A stretch of 64,000 nt of DNA from Armatimonadota bacterium. Lineage in GTDB: Bacteria; Armatimonadota; Fimbriimonadia; Fimbriimonadales; Fimbriimonadaceae. The stretch is taken from positions 496,001-560,000 of the forward strand of contig WGMG01000006.1 of NCBI GenBank assembly GCA_016125185.1. Direction: 5' to 3'. The position numbers and the translations under genes were made by a program. Below, in pieces: positions 53,352-61,758 of this stretch. The notes beneath the pieces were generated by a model. That model saw only the letters and a program-made list of their open reading frames with translations, did no database searches and was not told the origin of the DNA. Numbering within the stretch: the first letter of the stretch is position 1; every line of letters begins with the position of its first letter.

Positions 53352-53367
53352 GACTACAATTGTAGGC
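53352..53367. promoter_or_regulatory. BlaI/MecI-type operator B
   Basis: GACTAC-AATT-GTAGGC, differing from a perfect palindrome at one base. On the plus strand it contains TACAAT, a -10 candidate for the blaI-like gene. Its centre lies 34 bp from that of operator A, about three helical turns. Confidence 0.75.
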
Positions 53368-53388
53368 AGAAGGGAAAAAATTTCAAAA

Positions 53389-53763
53389 ATGAGACTTGGC
53401 GACTCCGAACTTCAGCTTCTCAAATACATTCAAGACAGCGGCCCGTCTTCGGTCCGACAAGTGGCGGATGAGTACGGAGAAGCGAAGGGTTTGGCCCGTA
53501 CAACCGTCCAAACCGTGATGGAGCGCCTGCGCAAAAAGGGCTTCCTTGAGCGCGAGGAGCGCGAGGGATCCTTTGTGTACTCCGCTCGTCAAGGCAAGGA
53601 ACGGACTTTGCACGACTCCATCGATTCGTTTGTCAAGAACACGCTCGGCGGGTCGATTGCACCGATCGCATCGTACTTTGCCAACGCCAAGAACCTCACG
53701 CCCGAGGAGGTCGAGATGCTCCGCTCGGTGGTTGAAAAACTTGGTGAGGATGGAAAATCATGA
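53389..53763 (+). CDS. BlaI/MecI-family repressor
   Basis: The 124-residue protein is a typical BlaI-type winged helix: LGDSELQLLKYIQDSGPSSVRQVADEYGEAKGLARTTVQTVMERLRKKGFLEREEREGSFVYSARQGKER, then a C-terminal dimerisation helix region with the usual protease-exposed stretch. BlaI repressors are cleaved or released after BlaR1-type proteases are activated. Its stop overlaps the ATG of the M56 gene by four bases, as in blaI-blaR operons. The two palindromes just upstream fit its DNA site. AGAAGGG precedes the start. Confidence 0.92.
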   Translation: MRLGDSELQLLKYIQDSGPSSVRQVADEYGEAKGLARTTVQTVMERLRKKGFLEREEREGSFVYSARQGKERTLHDSIDSFVKNTLGGSIAPIASYFANAKNLTPEEVEMLRSVVEKLGEDGKS

Positions 53764-55295
53764 TCGAATTCACGATCAGCCTCCTATCCATTGCCGCGAC
53801 GATGGGGATCTTTACGGCTATTTTGGCGCTCGCCCTTCGAAAGTTTGCCAATGTTCCACCTCGCCAAGTAGCGGGAATATGGCTTTTCTTCGCGTTCGCG
53901 CCGGTCATCTTGTTGGTCCTCGGCCTAGCAGGACAGCAATCGGGACGCTTTGATTTGGTTACCACAGCCCAATCGGTGGTGCTGAGGGGGGCCAGTGTCA
54001 CCTTAGTGGATAATTCGCTTTTCAGGCTGTCAGATGGCAATTGGCAACCAATGCCGGGCGTTATGATATTGCTTCGTGTCTTCTTCGCCATATGGGCGGT
54101 CGGCGCCTTCGCGCTTCTGATCATCCGTGGCTACCAGCTTTTTCTGGCCCAACAGTTTTCGGTGTGGGCCAACGATTTAGAAGATGAACGGGTGCGGGAC
54201 GAAGCCAAATACATGGGCTGGAGTTTTGGCATGGCGACTCCTCAGATTCGAGAATCGGTATTGGTTCGTTCTCCGTTGGTGGTCGGTGTCCGTAAGTTCA
54301 CGCTTTTGATGCCGGCTGGCATGTCCCGAGACCTCACTGACGACGAGCTTCGGGCTATCCTCGCCCATGAGTTTTCGCACATCGCCAAGGCCGACACCCG
54401 CGTCCTTGCTCTGCTGATCATCAACGAATGCCTCTTTTGGTTCAGCCCGTTCACTTGGCTGGTCCAACGGAATTGGGCCACGTACCGAGAACTCGACGCG
54501 GACCGCGAAGCGATCCTCCGTTCTTCGATCGAACCGAAGCGGTTCGCCAATCTCCTCGTTCGGATCGTGACCTCATCCAAAACGCCGTGGCTTCAGACCG
54601 CGATTGGCGCGACAAGGGATTTCAAAGCTCTCAAAAGGCGGATCCTCAACATGAGTCGACCAACGACCGACTTTCCTTCGTCGCGTGGTTTCGTGTTCCT
54701 CTCCTGTTTCATGGGTACTTGGCTTGGAATGTCAGTGTCGTTGAGACCGACATTCGAGCGGATCACCGACTCCAATCTCGTCATCGACGGTGGATTTGAA
54801 AGCGGGTTGGAGACCTGGCGACCCGGCACGATGCCGGAGGAATCCGACACGGGCGTGACCTACAAACTCGACACCGAGGTCTACCATTCTGGCCACGCGA
54901 GCCTCAAATACACCAAACAGCGCCCCACCTATTTCCCGATTCAAGTGATGCGGCCGCAATTGATGCCGTACCGCATGACCAAACGAGTCGAAACGACCTG
55001 CTGGATGAAGGCTCGGAATGCGGGCAAGGCTACGATCTGCCTCGTGTTTCATCGCAAAGGTCATGAGTCGGACTACCATTGGGCGGTCTATGCATCGGGG
55101 CCAAAACCCGATGTCGGTGTCACGCATGACTGGAAGCAGTACCAAAGCGTGGTCGCCGTTCCGGAGGACACAACCTCGGTAGAAATGCTAGTGCAGATGT
55201 ACGGGCCGGGAGAGGCCTGGTTCGACGATGTATCCCTCAAGTTCGTCGCTGACGAGACACCGATCGTCGAGGCTGTCGATATGACCAAGGGCTAG
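53760..55295 (+). CDS. BlaR1-like M56 metalloprotease with a CBM-like sensor domain
   Basis: The 511-residue protein has N-terminal helices (about 5-25, 38-57, 101-122), a cytoplasmic M56 zinc-protease domain with HEFSH at 203-207 and a distal ELDADREAIL, and a fourth helix near 325-345. A periplasmic domain follows from about 350: NLVIDGGFESGLETWRPG, SGHASLKYTKQRP, TCWMKARNAGKATICLVFHRKG, and GEAWFDDVSLKFV. That is the pattern of CBM4/9-like jelly rolls, not of a penicillin-binding domain, whose SxxK/KTG motifs are absent. It likely senses a glycan or cell-wall fragment and triggers BlaI removal (inference). It is translationally coupled to blaI. Confidence 0.85.
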   Translation: MIEFTISLLSIAATMGIFTAILALALRKFANVPPRQVAGIWLFFAFAPVILLVLGLAGQQSGRFDLVTTAQSVVLRGASVTLVDNSLFRLSDGNWQPMPGVMILLRVFFAIWAVGAFALLIIRGYQLFLAQQFSVWANDLEDERVRDEAKYMGWSFGMATPQIRESVLVRSPLVVGVRKFTLLMPAGMSRDLTDDELRAILAHEFSHIAKADTRVLALLIINECLFWFSPFTWLVQRNWATYRELDADREAILRSSIEPKRFANLLVRIVTSSKTPWLQTAIGATRDFKALKRRILNMSRPTTDFPSSRGFVFLSCFMGTWLGMSVSLRPTFERITDSNLVIDGGFESGLETWRPGTMPEESDTGVTYKLDTEVYHSGHASLKYTKQRPTYFPIQVMRPQLMPYRMTKRVETTCWMKARNAGKATICLVFHRKGHESDYHWAVYASGPKPDVGVTHDWKQYQSVVAVPEDTTSVEMLVQMYGPGEAWFDDVSLKFVADETPIVEAVDMTKG

Positions 55296-55317
55296 AGATA
55301 ACTCTCTAGCCCTTGGT
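55284..55317. terminator. Bidirectional terminator at the end of the blaR1-like gene
   Basis: ACCAAGGGCTAGAG (55284-55297) and CTCTAGCCCTTGGT (55304-55317) form a perfect 14-bp stem; the gene's last codons and TAG stop lie inside it. It separates convergent genes. T-runs are weak, with CGCTTTAG on the plus side. Confidence 0.65.
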
Positions 55318-55322
55318 CCGCT

Positions 55323-57302
55323 TTAGTTCTTCTTGACGAAGACCCAGGTGTAGTCAGCGTGGCCCGTGGCCTGAGCCAGTCCGTACAGGTTGCCGTTGTC
55401 GTCCATGAATTGGGCCGTTCTCATCGTCCACTGACCAGGAGTGCCAATCAGATTCTGGAGCGTTGAGAGGTTGTTGCCTAACTTGACGAAGGCGCTCAGA
55501 GTGCCGCCCGAGTCTCGCTGGTAACCGCATCCGTTTCCGTTGGAGTCATAGGCGGATAGGGTCGCGTCGGCAATTCCAGAGGTGAATCCGATCTCCGTCT
55601 GGGTCGTCGAACCCGCCGCCCAATAGCCGGGATGCGAGCCGTTGCCGTTAGAATTGATATGGCCGCCGTAGGCGATTCCGCCTGGTGTCACACCCACCAT
55701 GTAGGCTTGATTCGTGCCGCCGCCAGGCGTCATTTCGACGGGATCGGAGGTCGTCGTCGCCCACTTCACCCACTTGCTTCCGATCGTGCCGAAGATTTCA
55801 CCGGCATTATCGACAAAGTTAGCCGTTGGGTTACCAGAGAAAGCGCCCAGAGACAGCGCGGCCGGGTCAGCATCTTTGTCAGTCCAGTAGCAGGCGACTT
55901 GGGTCGAGTTGGTCAGGTAATAACCGACGATTAGACCCGAATCGTTCACGGAGTAGGCCAGTCCCGTGAAGAAGTTCTGTGGCAGATTCAGAATCTTCGG
56001 GGCGACCGTGGGACCCGAGTAGTAGATTGGCTTCCGAACCGACGAAGGGCTCGACACTTCACCAACCATTTCGCCTGTCGCGTTGACGCTATAGAGTTGA
56101 ACATAGTCGTCGGTGGTTAATCGCTGAAGTTCGGTTGGGCTGGTAGGCGAAGTCCACAGAACCGGTCGTCGAGGGCTACTTCCGTCAACCGCTACAAAGC
56201 CGAGAATCTTGCCATCGTGACTAACGCCCGTGATGACGAGGTCCGCGTCGTTGTTGGAGACCGGCGTGAGCGTGGACGGAGTCGCGAACGTCCCCGCCGT
56301 TGTGGCGGTCGTTGCCGTAGTCGACGTTGTTGCTGTTGTGGCAGTTGTAGCCGTAGTAGCGGTTGTTCCCGTCGTATTGCCGCCCGGTCGCGTGAGATCG
56401 GCGGTCGATGGGTCGGTCACTGTGTCCGAAGTGCTGTCGGGGTACGAGATCACCAGCTTTCCGTCCGCGCCTAAAACGGCGTTCGCGGCTCCGCTGGGAG
56501 TTTGCAACTGCATCGTGAAGAGGCCATCGCTAGGCGTAAACGAACCCGTGCCCGTCCAGCTTTCCGGCTGAATCGAGACGTGGCCCGTCATGGTATCGAA
56601 CGGATTGCCGGAGACGTTGGTGAGGGTAAAGGTCGAGGCTGGCGTCGTGATGGTCACCTGGCCGGACGAGTTTTGAGTATTGGACAAGGCCAAGTCGATG
56701 TTGATCTGCACATTCGTGGTCGGAAGAGTGAGCGAGCCTTGCATCGTATTCGCGCCCGAGCTATCCTGGTAAGTCAGTGTCAGCGAACCATTCATCGGAA
56801 TCTTTCCGCCCGTCACGTTCGCCGTCGCCGAGATCGTCTGCGGATAGGTCGAGTAGTTGGTGTCGAACGAGCTTTGACCGACCATCGTGATCGTCATATT
56901 GCCCGCGGCCTGGGTGCCGATGGAATCGGTGAAGTAGCTGATCGTCATCGTATTTCCGGCCGTCCCGACGCTGTAGTACAGACCCAAGAAGGGAAGATAG
57001 TCCAATGCAGCCGCGCGGCTGGCCTGATTCGGATCGGTGACCTTCTGTTTCTTTGTATTGAAGAGCGCCTGGGCGAACGCGGTGGTCTTGCTGAGGCCGC
57101 TACCCGTCGGCGCGGTGCGCTTGAGGGTCACAAACCCAACGTTGAGCCCACCCTGAAGCGACTGGTGACTCGCCACCGAGTTTGCGTAAACCGCGTCCTT
57201 ATCGGCGCTGGCGAATTCCGTACCGCCTCCACCGCATCCAAAGATGCCCACGGCGAGGATGATGATTGCGGCCACACCGGCCCAAATACGACTTGTCTTC
57301 AT
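55323..57302 (-). CDS. Large HAF-repeat lipoprotein with Thr/Ala linker
   Basis: The 659-residue protein has a lipoprotein signal (MKTSRIWAGVAAIIILAVGIFGC, then GGGG). A beta-rich N-terminal domain follows (to about 305), then a low-complexity linker of TTATTATT repeats near 312-345, and a HAF-repeat domain (LVITGVSHDGKILGFVAVDGS, YSVNATGEMVGEVSSPS, YSVNDSGLIVGYYLTNS, AYDSNGNGCGYQRDSGG, FMDDNGNLYGLAQATG). The C-terminal half is related to the 363-residue lipoprotein at 35966. It is probably surface-anchored; role unknown. The TTA linker is encoded by GTTGTNGC-type triplet repeats that could change length by slippage. Confidence 0.72.
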   Translation of the reverse strand: MKTSRIWAGVAAIIILAVGIFGCGGGGTEFASADKDAVYANSVASHQSLQGGLNVGFVTLKRTAPTGSGLSKTTAFAQALFNTKKQKVTDPNQASRAAALDYLPFLGLYYSVGTAGNTMTISYFTDSIGTQAAGNMTITMVGQSSFDTNYSTYPQTISATANVTGGKIPMNGSLTLTYQDSSGANTMQGSLTLPTTNVQINIDLALSNTQNSSGQVTITTPASTFTLTNVSGNPFDTMTGHVSIQPESWTGTGSFTPSDGLFTMQLQTPSGAANAVLGADGKLVISYPDSTSDTVTDPSTADLTRPGGNTTGTTATTATTATTATTSTTATTATTAGTFATPSTLTPVSNNDADLVITGVSHDGKILGFVAVDGSSPRRPVLWTSPTSPTELQRLTTDDYVQLYSVNATGEMVGEVSSPSSVRKPIYYSGPTVAPKILNLPQNFFTGLAYSVNDSGLIVGYYLTNSTQVACYWTDKDADPAALSLGAFSGNPTANFVDNAGEIFGTIGSKWVKWATTTSDPVEMTPGGGTNQAYMVGVTPGGIAYGGHINSNGNGSHPGYWAAGSTTQTEIGFTSGIADATLSAYDSNGNGCGYQRDSGGTLSAFVKLGNNLSTLQNLIGTPGQWTMRTAQFMDDNGNLYGLAQATGHADYTWVFVKKN

Positions 57303-57413
57303 ACTCCTTGAGTCCTTGTTCCAATGATAAAAGGCGGGTGTGACAGCCGCGTGACAAGACCGGTTTCCAAGGCGGGTAACATGCCGCTGACCCTTGAGGG
57401 GGAGTTCGATTCG

Positions 57414-58496
57414 ATGAAGAAGTACTATTTAGTTCTCCTAGGTTGTCTGGCGGTGGGAATCGCCCATGCGCAGGTTCCTGGCGACTTGGCTCAGGCCAAA
57501 AACTACCGCGCGTTCAAGGCGTCCAGCGCCGATCCGACCGGACATAACGCCGACGCCCGCGGGATCGCGCCGGGCCAGACCATCACTGTGGCTGACGTGA
57601 AGGGTGCAGGTGAATTTACGCACCTTTGGATGACCATCGCGGCGCAATCGCCCGACCATCTTCGGCAGTTGGTGATCCGCATGACTTGGGACGACGCGGC
57701 GACGCCCGCCGTCGAGTGCCCGATCGGCGACTTCTTTGCGCAAGGCCCCGGTGAAGCCGCCGAGGGGCGAGGCTATGTCGAGTTTCACAGCGCCCCGGTC
57801 TCCGTCGGCGGACAGTTCGCGCTCAACTGCTACTGGCCGATGCCGTTCAAAAAGCACGCCGTGATCACGGTCACTAACGAGGGCGACAAGCAGGTCAATG
57901 CGTACTACTGGAACTACGACTACCGAATCTACGACCGACCTCAGCGCGACACGTTGTACTTCCACACGCAGTACAAGAACTATTTCCCGGCTCCAGAAGG
58001 AAAGCCACTGACCATCACCGAGGTGAAGGGCCGAGGGCACTATGTTGGGACGGTTGTGCAGGTTCTCGCCAACAGCGATGGCTGGTGGGGTGAGGGCGAT
58101 GACAATTTTTATGTCGATGGCAACATCCAGCCGTCACTATCGGGAACGGGAAGCGAAGACTACTTCTGCGGCGCATGGGATTTCGGCCACACGTTCGAGA
58201 CGCCGTACTTCGGAGTCACCTATTACGACAACCCCAAGAAGGGCGGCGAAAAGAGGGGGATATACAACACGGTCTATCGCTGGCACATCCTCGATCCGGT
58301 TCCATTCACCAAGAGCCTGCTATTCACGCTCGAACACGGTCGCGGTGGCTGGGACGAGAAGCGAAGCCCCTTCACCAACCACTACACCACCGTTGGGCTC
58401 TACTATGTGGACCACGCAGAGCGCGACGGCGAGGCGATCCCTCCTTACTCGAAGCGAATACCGAAGCTGATCCCGCTTCCCGGCGACAAGGGCTAG
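57414..58496 (+). CDS. GH172 (DUF2961) glycoside hydrolase, copy 1
   Basis: The 360-residue protein has a signal peptide (MKKYYLVLLGCLAVGIAHAQ) and the DUF2961 core: GEFTHLWMTIAAQSP, MTWDDAATPAVECPIGDFFA, FALNCYWPMPFKKHAVITVTN, GRGHYVGTVVQVLANSDGWWGEGDDNFYVDG and GTGSEDYFCGAWDF. GH172 members act on alpha-D-arabinofuranosides or D-fructofuranosides. The conserved acidic pair in GEGDDNFYVDG and GTGSEDYF is present. I choose the ATG at 57414 because it gives a proper signal peptide and follows GAGGGGGAG; the longer frame would overlap the divergent gene's promoter. Its stop overlaps the toxin-like gene's by four bases. Confidence 0.88.
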   Translation: MKKYYLVLLGCLAVGIAHAQVPGDLAQAKNYRAFKASSADPTGHNADARGIAPGQTITVADVKGAGEFTHLWMTIAAQSPDHLRQLVIRMTWDDAATPAVECPIGDFFAQGPGEAAEGRGYVEFHSAPVSVGGQFALNCYWPMPFKKHAVITVTNEGDKQVNAYYWNYDYRIYDRPQRDTLYFHTQYKNYFPAPEGKPLTITEVKGRGHYVGTVVQVLANSDGWWGEGDDNFYVDGNIQPSLSGTGSEDYFCGAWDFGHTFETPYFGVTYYDNPKKGGEKRGIYNTVYRWHILDPVPFTKSLLFTLEHGRGGWDEKRSPFTNHYTTVGLYYVDHAERDGEAIPPYSKRIPKLIPLPGDKG

Positions 58497-58840
58497 GAAC
58501 GATTTCGTTTGGGGTGGGGACCTTCGATGACGTAGACCCGCCCCGGCGAACACGACAGAAGGATTTCTAGAATCGCGGGAACGCAGTTGATCTCGTTTTC
58601 GAGAATGTTAGGGTGGATGTCAAGAATAAGAAAGGCAAATGGGTGAGTCGCGACATTCTGCTGATGTTGCAGGTTTTTGTCGACGGTGACAAAGGCTTGG
58701 AAGCCGTTTTCTGAGGCAAGCTTCAGCAACTTTCCATTGATGATGCCGTTCCACCCTAAGTGTGTAACATGGAGTACTTCGTGCCCGGGAAGATGGGCAA
58801 CTAAGTCCTTGTCAAGGTTTTCGTCGAGAAGAATTCTCAA
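58493..58840 (-). CDS. DUF5615 PIN-like toxin component
   Basis: The 115-residue protein begins RILLDENLDKDLVAHLPGHEVLHVTHLGW and has FVTVDKNLQHQQN, the acidic motif set of DUF5615 (Mut7-C/PIN-like) proteins. These pair with DUF433 partners as type II toxin-antitoxin modules with presumed RNase activity. Only a TTG at 58840 supplies the N-terminus expected for the family, and it overlaps the TGA of the antitoxin gene (TTGA). The gene therefore depends on translational coupling, which would keep toxin below antitoxin. It is wedged between two GH172 genes. Confidence 0.78.
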   Translation of the reverse strand: MRILLDENLDKDLVAHLPGHEVLHVTHLGWNGIINGKLLKLASENGFQAFVTVDKNLQHQQNVATHPFAFLILDIHPNILENEINCVPAILEILLSCSPGRVYVIEGPHPKRNRS

Positions 58841-59073
58841 GATGCCAGGCCAAGAACAAGTCTAGAGTTTTCGGATTGCCATTCCAAAACCTTCTTTGCT
58901 TGGGCCTCGCTGACCGAGGGAAATCCGTCCAGGAATCGTTCTAATGAGTGCCCTGTTTCGATGTAGTCGAGAAAAGTTTCGACCGGCACCCTAGTTCCTG
59001 CAAAGCAGATAGTGCCCCCGAGAACTTCGGGGCTAGAGGTAAGCACGCCTTGCAATGAGCACGGGATTTCCAT
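58837..59073 (-). CDS. DUF433 antitoxin component
   Basis: The 78-residue protein contains the DUF433 pattern GTICFAGTRVPVETFLDYIETGHSLERFLDGFPSVSEAQAKKVLEW, a helical winged-type module that neutralises DUF5615 partners. I start at the ATG at 59073, since the longer frame enters the neighbouring gene; TACAAT lies about 13 nt before it. It is the first gene of the pair. The combination is common in cyanobacteria, Chloroflexi and other soil lineages and is often plasmid- or island-borne. Confidence 0.8.
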   Translation of the reverse strand: MEIPCSLQGVLTSSPEVLGGTICFAGTRVPVETFLDYIETGHSLERFLDGFPSVSEAQAKKVLEWQSENSRLVLGLAS

Positions 59074-59129
59074 GGTCGTAAACACTATTGTAACGTAATC
59101 CCCGGTGATCCCGGGAATTACGTTTCGGC

Positions 59130-60752
59130 TTAGTCCCAAAGGTGCGGATTTTTCCGCCAATCCTGGTCCTTTTCGTAGCCCATCGCTTTCACTCGAGGAC
59201 GCCGTTCGCGGAGCCGAACGGATTCCAGACCCAGGTAGTAGCCGCGCGAAGCGGGGTTTTTGCCGACGCATTCCAGCCGTAGCGTGTACTCGCCGGGATC
59301 GGGCCAGAAGTCCATCAAATGAACTTCTCGATCCGTCGTTTCGGTGGCGTACAGGTCGATGGGGCCGCCGATCTTCACGCCGTTCAGGTACGCCTGGTAG
59401 ATGCCGAAGTCGTACGACGTGCAGGCATTGAGCAACAACCGAAGCGGTTCTTTCTCCTTCACCGTGAACGGGATTTCGAGGAATGCACCGTCCTCCGCCT
59501 TGGGCTGGTAGAGCAGTTGCGAATGATCGAAGAAGTCGAGGTCCTGCGGACCGGCCGATCCCGATCCGTGTTTGGCTGCTGGGTCGGTCGCATAGGCGAT
59601 GATCCGTTCCAGGCTAGGCAACGTTCGCTCCTTGGCATCCGGGGCGCGGGCGGTAAAGGTCGACTCGCCGGTCTGATACCAAAACGCCACGCTGGAGAAG
59701 TCGTCCTCACGCTCGTTCCAACTCATCGACTTATGGTCGGGGTTCTCGTCGGGAGGTATCCAGCCGAAATGCTCGATGGTGACCTTGATGCCCTTTTGAA
59801 AGACGATCGGATCATTGATGTGCCACCGATAGGCGCTGGTGTGGCCGCCCACGATGCCCCATTGGTCGAAGTACGGTGTCCCGAAGTACGGCGTCGAATT
59901 ACGCTTGAGGCCCCACGCGGCGAGGAAGTAGTCCTCCGTGCCGGTGCCCCAAATCGAGGCTGACTTTTCGCCGTCGATGTAGATCTTCTCGTCGCCTTCA
60001 CCGAACCAGCTTGGGCTCCTGGTCCGCACCGAGAGGACGGTGCCGACGTAGTGACCCTTGCCGGTCGTTTCCAAAATCGTATAGTCCTTGCCATGCTCAG
60101 CCGGATATTCCTGGCGGTATTGCGCATGGAAGAGCGGCGTGTCTTTCGGCAGGCTCGTCCGTTTGATCCAGTCGATGTTGTAGTAAAGCAGGTTAATGTT
60201 CTTCGTGCTCTGGTTGACGATCTCCACTCGTGCCGACTTGTAAAACGGCATGGGCCAGAAGCAGTTGTAGGCATCGCCGTCATCGACGATCACGGGCAAG
60301 CTGTTGACCTCCGATCGCCGACCAAATGCGTTGGCGAAGAAGTCGCCCACCGGGGCTTCAACCTGGGGCTTTTTCGCTCCATCGAAGTAGATGCGAAGAA
60401 GCATTTCCTGATGATTGGCCGAGCCTTGCGGCGCCCAATTCTGCTTTTCGGGACCGAGGAAGGTCAGCCACATGTGGGTGATGACTCCCGGACCCTGGCG
60501 ATCCATCAGGACGTGGGTTTGGCCCGGGCCGACTCGAAAGTTGTCGTAGTTGCTATGCTCCAGCAGGTCGCCCGTGGGCGGAGCCTTGGGGTCATATTTG
60601 CCATCTTTGCCCGCGCGGAAGGTCGAAGACTCGCGCATGCTTCGCCCGTCCTGGGGTTGCATCAGATTTCCAAGCGGTCCCGATCCGGTTTGCGCCCACC
60701 CCAAGCAACCCACCGCGATCAGGAATCCCGCCATTGAGATTCGTCCGATCAT
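59130..60752 (-). CDS. GH172 (DUF2961) glycoside hydrolase, copy 2
   Basis: The 540-residue protein has a signal peptide (MIGRISMAGFLIAVGCLGWAQ) and a DUF2961 barrel (about 60-375). It has THMWLTFLGPEKQNW, YFDGAKKPQVEAPVGDFFANAFG, AYNCFWPMPFYKSARVEIVNQS, GKGHYVGTVLSVRTRSPSWFGEGDEKIYIDG and GTGTEDYFLAAWG. It also has an extra C-terminal jelly roll of about 130 residues (LLLNACTSYDFGIYQAYLNGVKIG) missing from copy 1. The two are related but clearly divergent, so probably differ in substrate. It is divergent from the ABC sugar permease gene. Start at the second in-frame ATG, which begins the signal peptide. Confidence 0.88.
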   Translation of the reverse strand: MIGRISMAGFLIAVGCLGWAQTGSGPLGNLMQPQDGRSMRESSTFRAGKDGKYDPKAPPTGDLLEHSNYDNFRVGPGQTHVLMDRQGPGVITHMWLTFLGPEKQNWAPQGSANHQEMLLRIYFDGAKKPQVEAPVGDFFANAFGRRSEVNSLPVIVDDGDAYNCFWPMPFYKSARVEIVNQSTKNINLLYYNIDWIKRTSLPKDTPLFHAQYRQEYPAEHGKDYTILETTGKGHYVGTVLSVRTRSPSWFGEGDEKIYIDGEKSASIWGTGTEDYFLAAWGLKRNSTPYFGTPYFDQWGIVGGHTSAYRWHINDPIVFQKGIKVTIEHFGWIPPDENPDHKSMSWNEREDDFSSVAFWYQTGESTFTARAPDAKERTLPSLERIIAYATDPAAKHGSGSAGPQDLDFFDHSQLLYQPKAEDGAFLEIPFTVKEKEPLRLLLNACTSYDFGIYQAYLNGVKIGGPIDLYATETTDREVHLMDFWPDPGEYTLRLECVGKNPASRGYYLGLESVRLRERRPRVKAMGYEKDQDWRKNPHLWD

Positions 60753-60779
60753 GGCCCATTCTTGCATAGAATCGGTGGG

Positions 60780-60785
60780 TAGAAT
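60780..60785 (+). promoter_or_regulatory. -10 box of ABC sugar operon
   Basis: TAGAAT overlaps the first in-frame ATG (60784) of the permease frame. Transcription would start after it, so the ATG at 60802 is preferred. Confidence 0.4.
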
Positions 60786-60801
60786 GCACGAAGTTCAACG
60801 T

Positions 60802-61758
60802 ATGCGAACTCCCGCCCAACGAAGAAGTTGGATAGTCACGTTCCAAAAATATCAGGGCTTCGTTGGCCTTGCCATTTTGTTGGCTGCGGCCGCCTACATG
60901 GACCGCACCCACTTCTTCTCGTCGGCCAACCTCGCGAACATCCTGAACCAACTGGCCGTGCCCGGCATTCTCGCCGTCGGCATGACGTTCGTCATCCTCA
61001 CCGGCGGAATCGACCTCAGCGTTGGCTCGCTCCTGGGCCTTCTGAACTGCGTTTGCGCCACCTGGCTAGTCGGCGGAGCTTCGACGCCTACGACCATTGC
61101 CTTCGTGCTGTTCCTGGGAACCGCCATCGGCGCGATTATCGGCGGCCTCATCAGCGTGTCCAAGATGCAACCGTTCGTGGTGACTCTAGCCGCGATGGTG
61201 AGTTTACGCGGCATCGCCTATGTGTACACCAACAACGGAACCGTTAGCGGCTTGGGCGACAAGCTCGAATTCCTGCTCACTCCCAAGCTCGGCATTCCCA
61301 CCAACGCGTGGATCATGCTCGTGATTACCGCTATCGCTGCGATCATCCTGTGGGCAACCGTCTTTGGTCGCCGGATCTACGCCCTTGGTGGCAACGAGCA
61401 GGCGGCCAGGTATTCCGGCATTCCCCTCACGAGGGTTAGAATGGGGGCGTATGCCATTAACGGGCTCTGCATCGCCATCGCTGCGCTCATTTTTACGGCG
61501 CGAAACACTAACGGTGATCCAGGCGCGGGCATGGGGTACGAACTCGATGCCATCACCGCCGTCGTGGTGGGCGGCACCTCGCTCTTGGGCGGATACGGGA
61601 ACATCGTCGGAACCTTTCTCGGCGCGCTGTTCATTGTCTGCCTCAACGTCCTACTCATCCTCAAAGGCGTCAATACCTACGTGGGGATGGGCTGGAAAGG
61701 ACTCGTTATTCTCGTCGCCGTTTACTTGCAAAGCTTAGGTAGGAAACAAGACTCATGA
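60802..61758 (+). CDS. ABC sugar transporter permease (RbsC-like)
   Basis: The 318-residue protein has eight or more helices and the RbsC signature: LNQLAVPGILAVGMTFVILTGGIDLSVGSLLGL, KMQPFVVTLAAMVSLRGIAYVYTN and GGNEQAARYSGIPLTRVRMGAYAINGL (the EAA-like coupling loop), TAVVVGGTSLLGGYGNIVGTFLGALFI. It is the membrane channel of a CUT2-type importer for ribose- or other monosaccharide-like sugars. The stop overlaps the binding-protein ATG by four bases. No ATPase gene of the RbsA type is in the operon here, so it must come from elsewhere. Confidence 0.93.
   Translation: MRTPAQRRSWIVTFQKYQGFVGLAILLAAAAYMDRTHFFSSANLANILNQLAVPGILAVGMTFVILTGGIDLSVGSLLGLLNCVCATWLVGGASTPTTIAFVLFLGTAIGAIIGGLISVSKMQPFVVTLAAMVSLRGIAYVYTNNGTVSGLGDKLEFLLTPKLGIPTNAWIMLVITAIAAIILWATVFGRRIYALGGNEQAARYSGIPLTRVRMGAYAINGLCIAIAALIFTARNTNGDPGAGMGYELDAITAVVVGGTSLLGGYGNIVGTFLGALFIVCLNVLLILKGVNTYVGMGWKGLVILVAVYLQSLGRKQDS

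Noticed and set aside
53760-55295. Classical beta-lactam sensor BlaR1
   Set aside because: The penicillin-binding motifs are absent and the extracytoplasmic domain looks like a carbohydrate-binding jelly roll.
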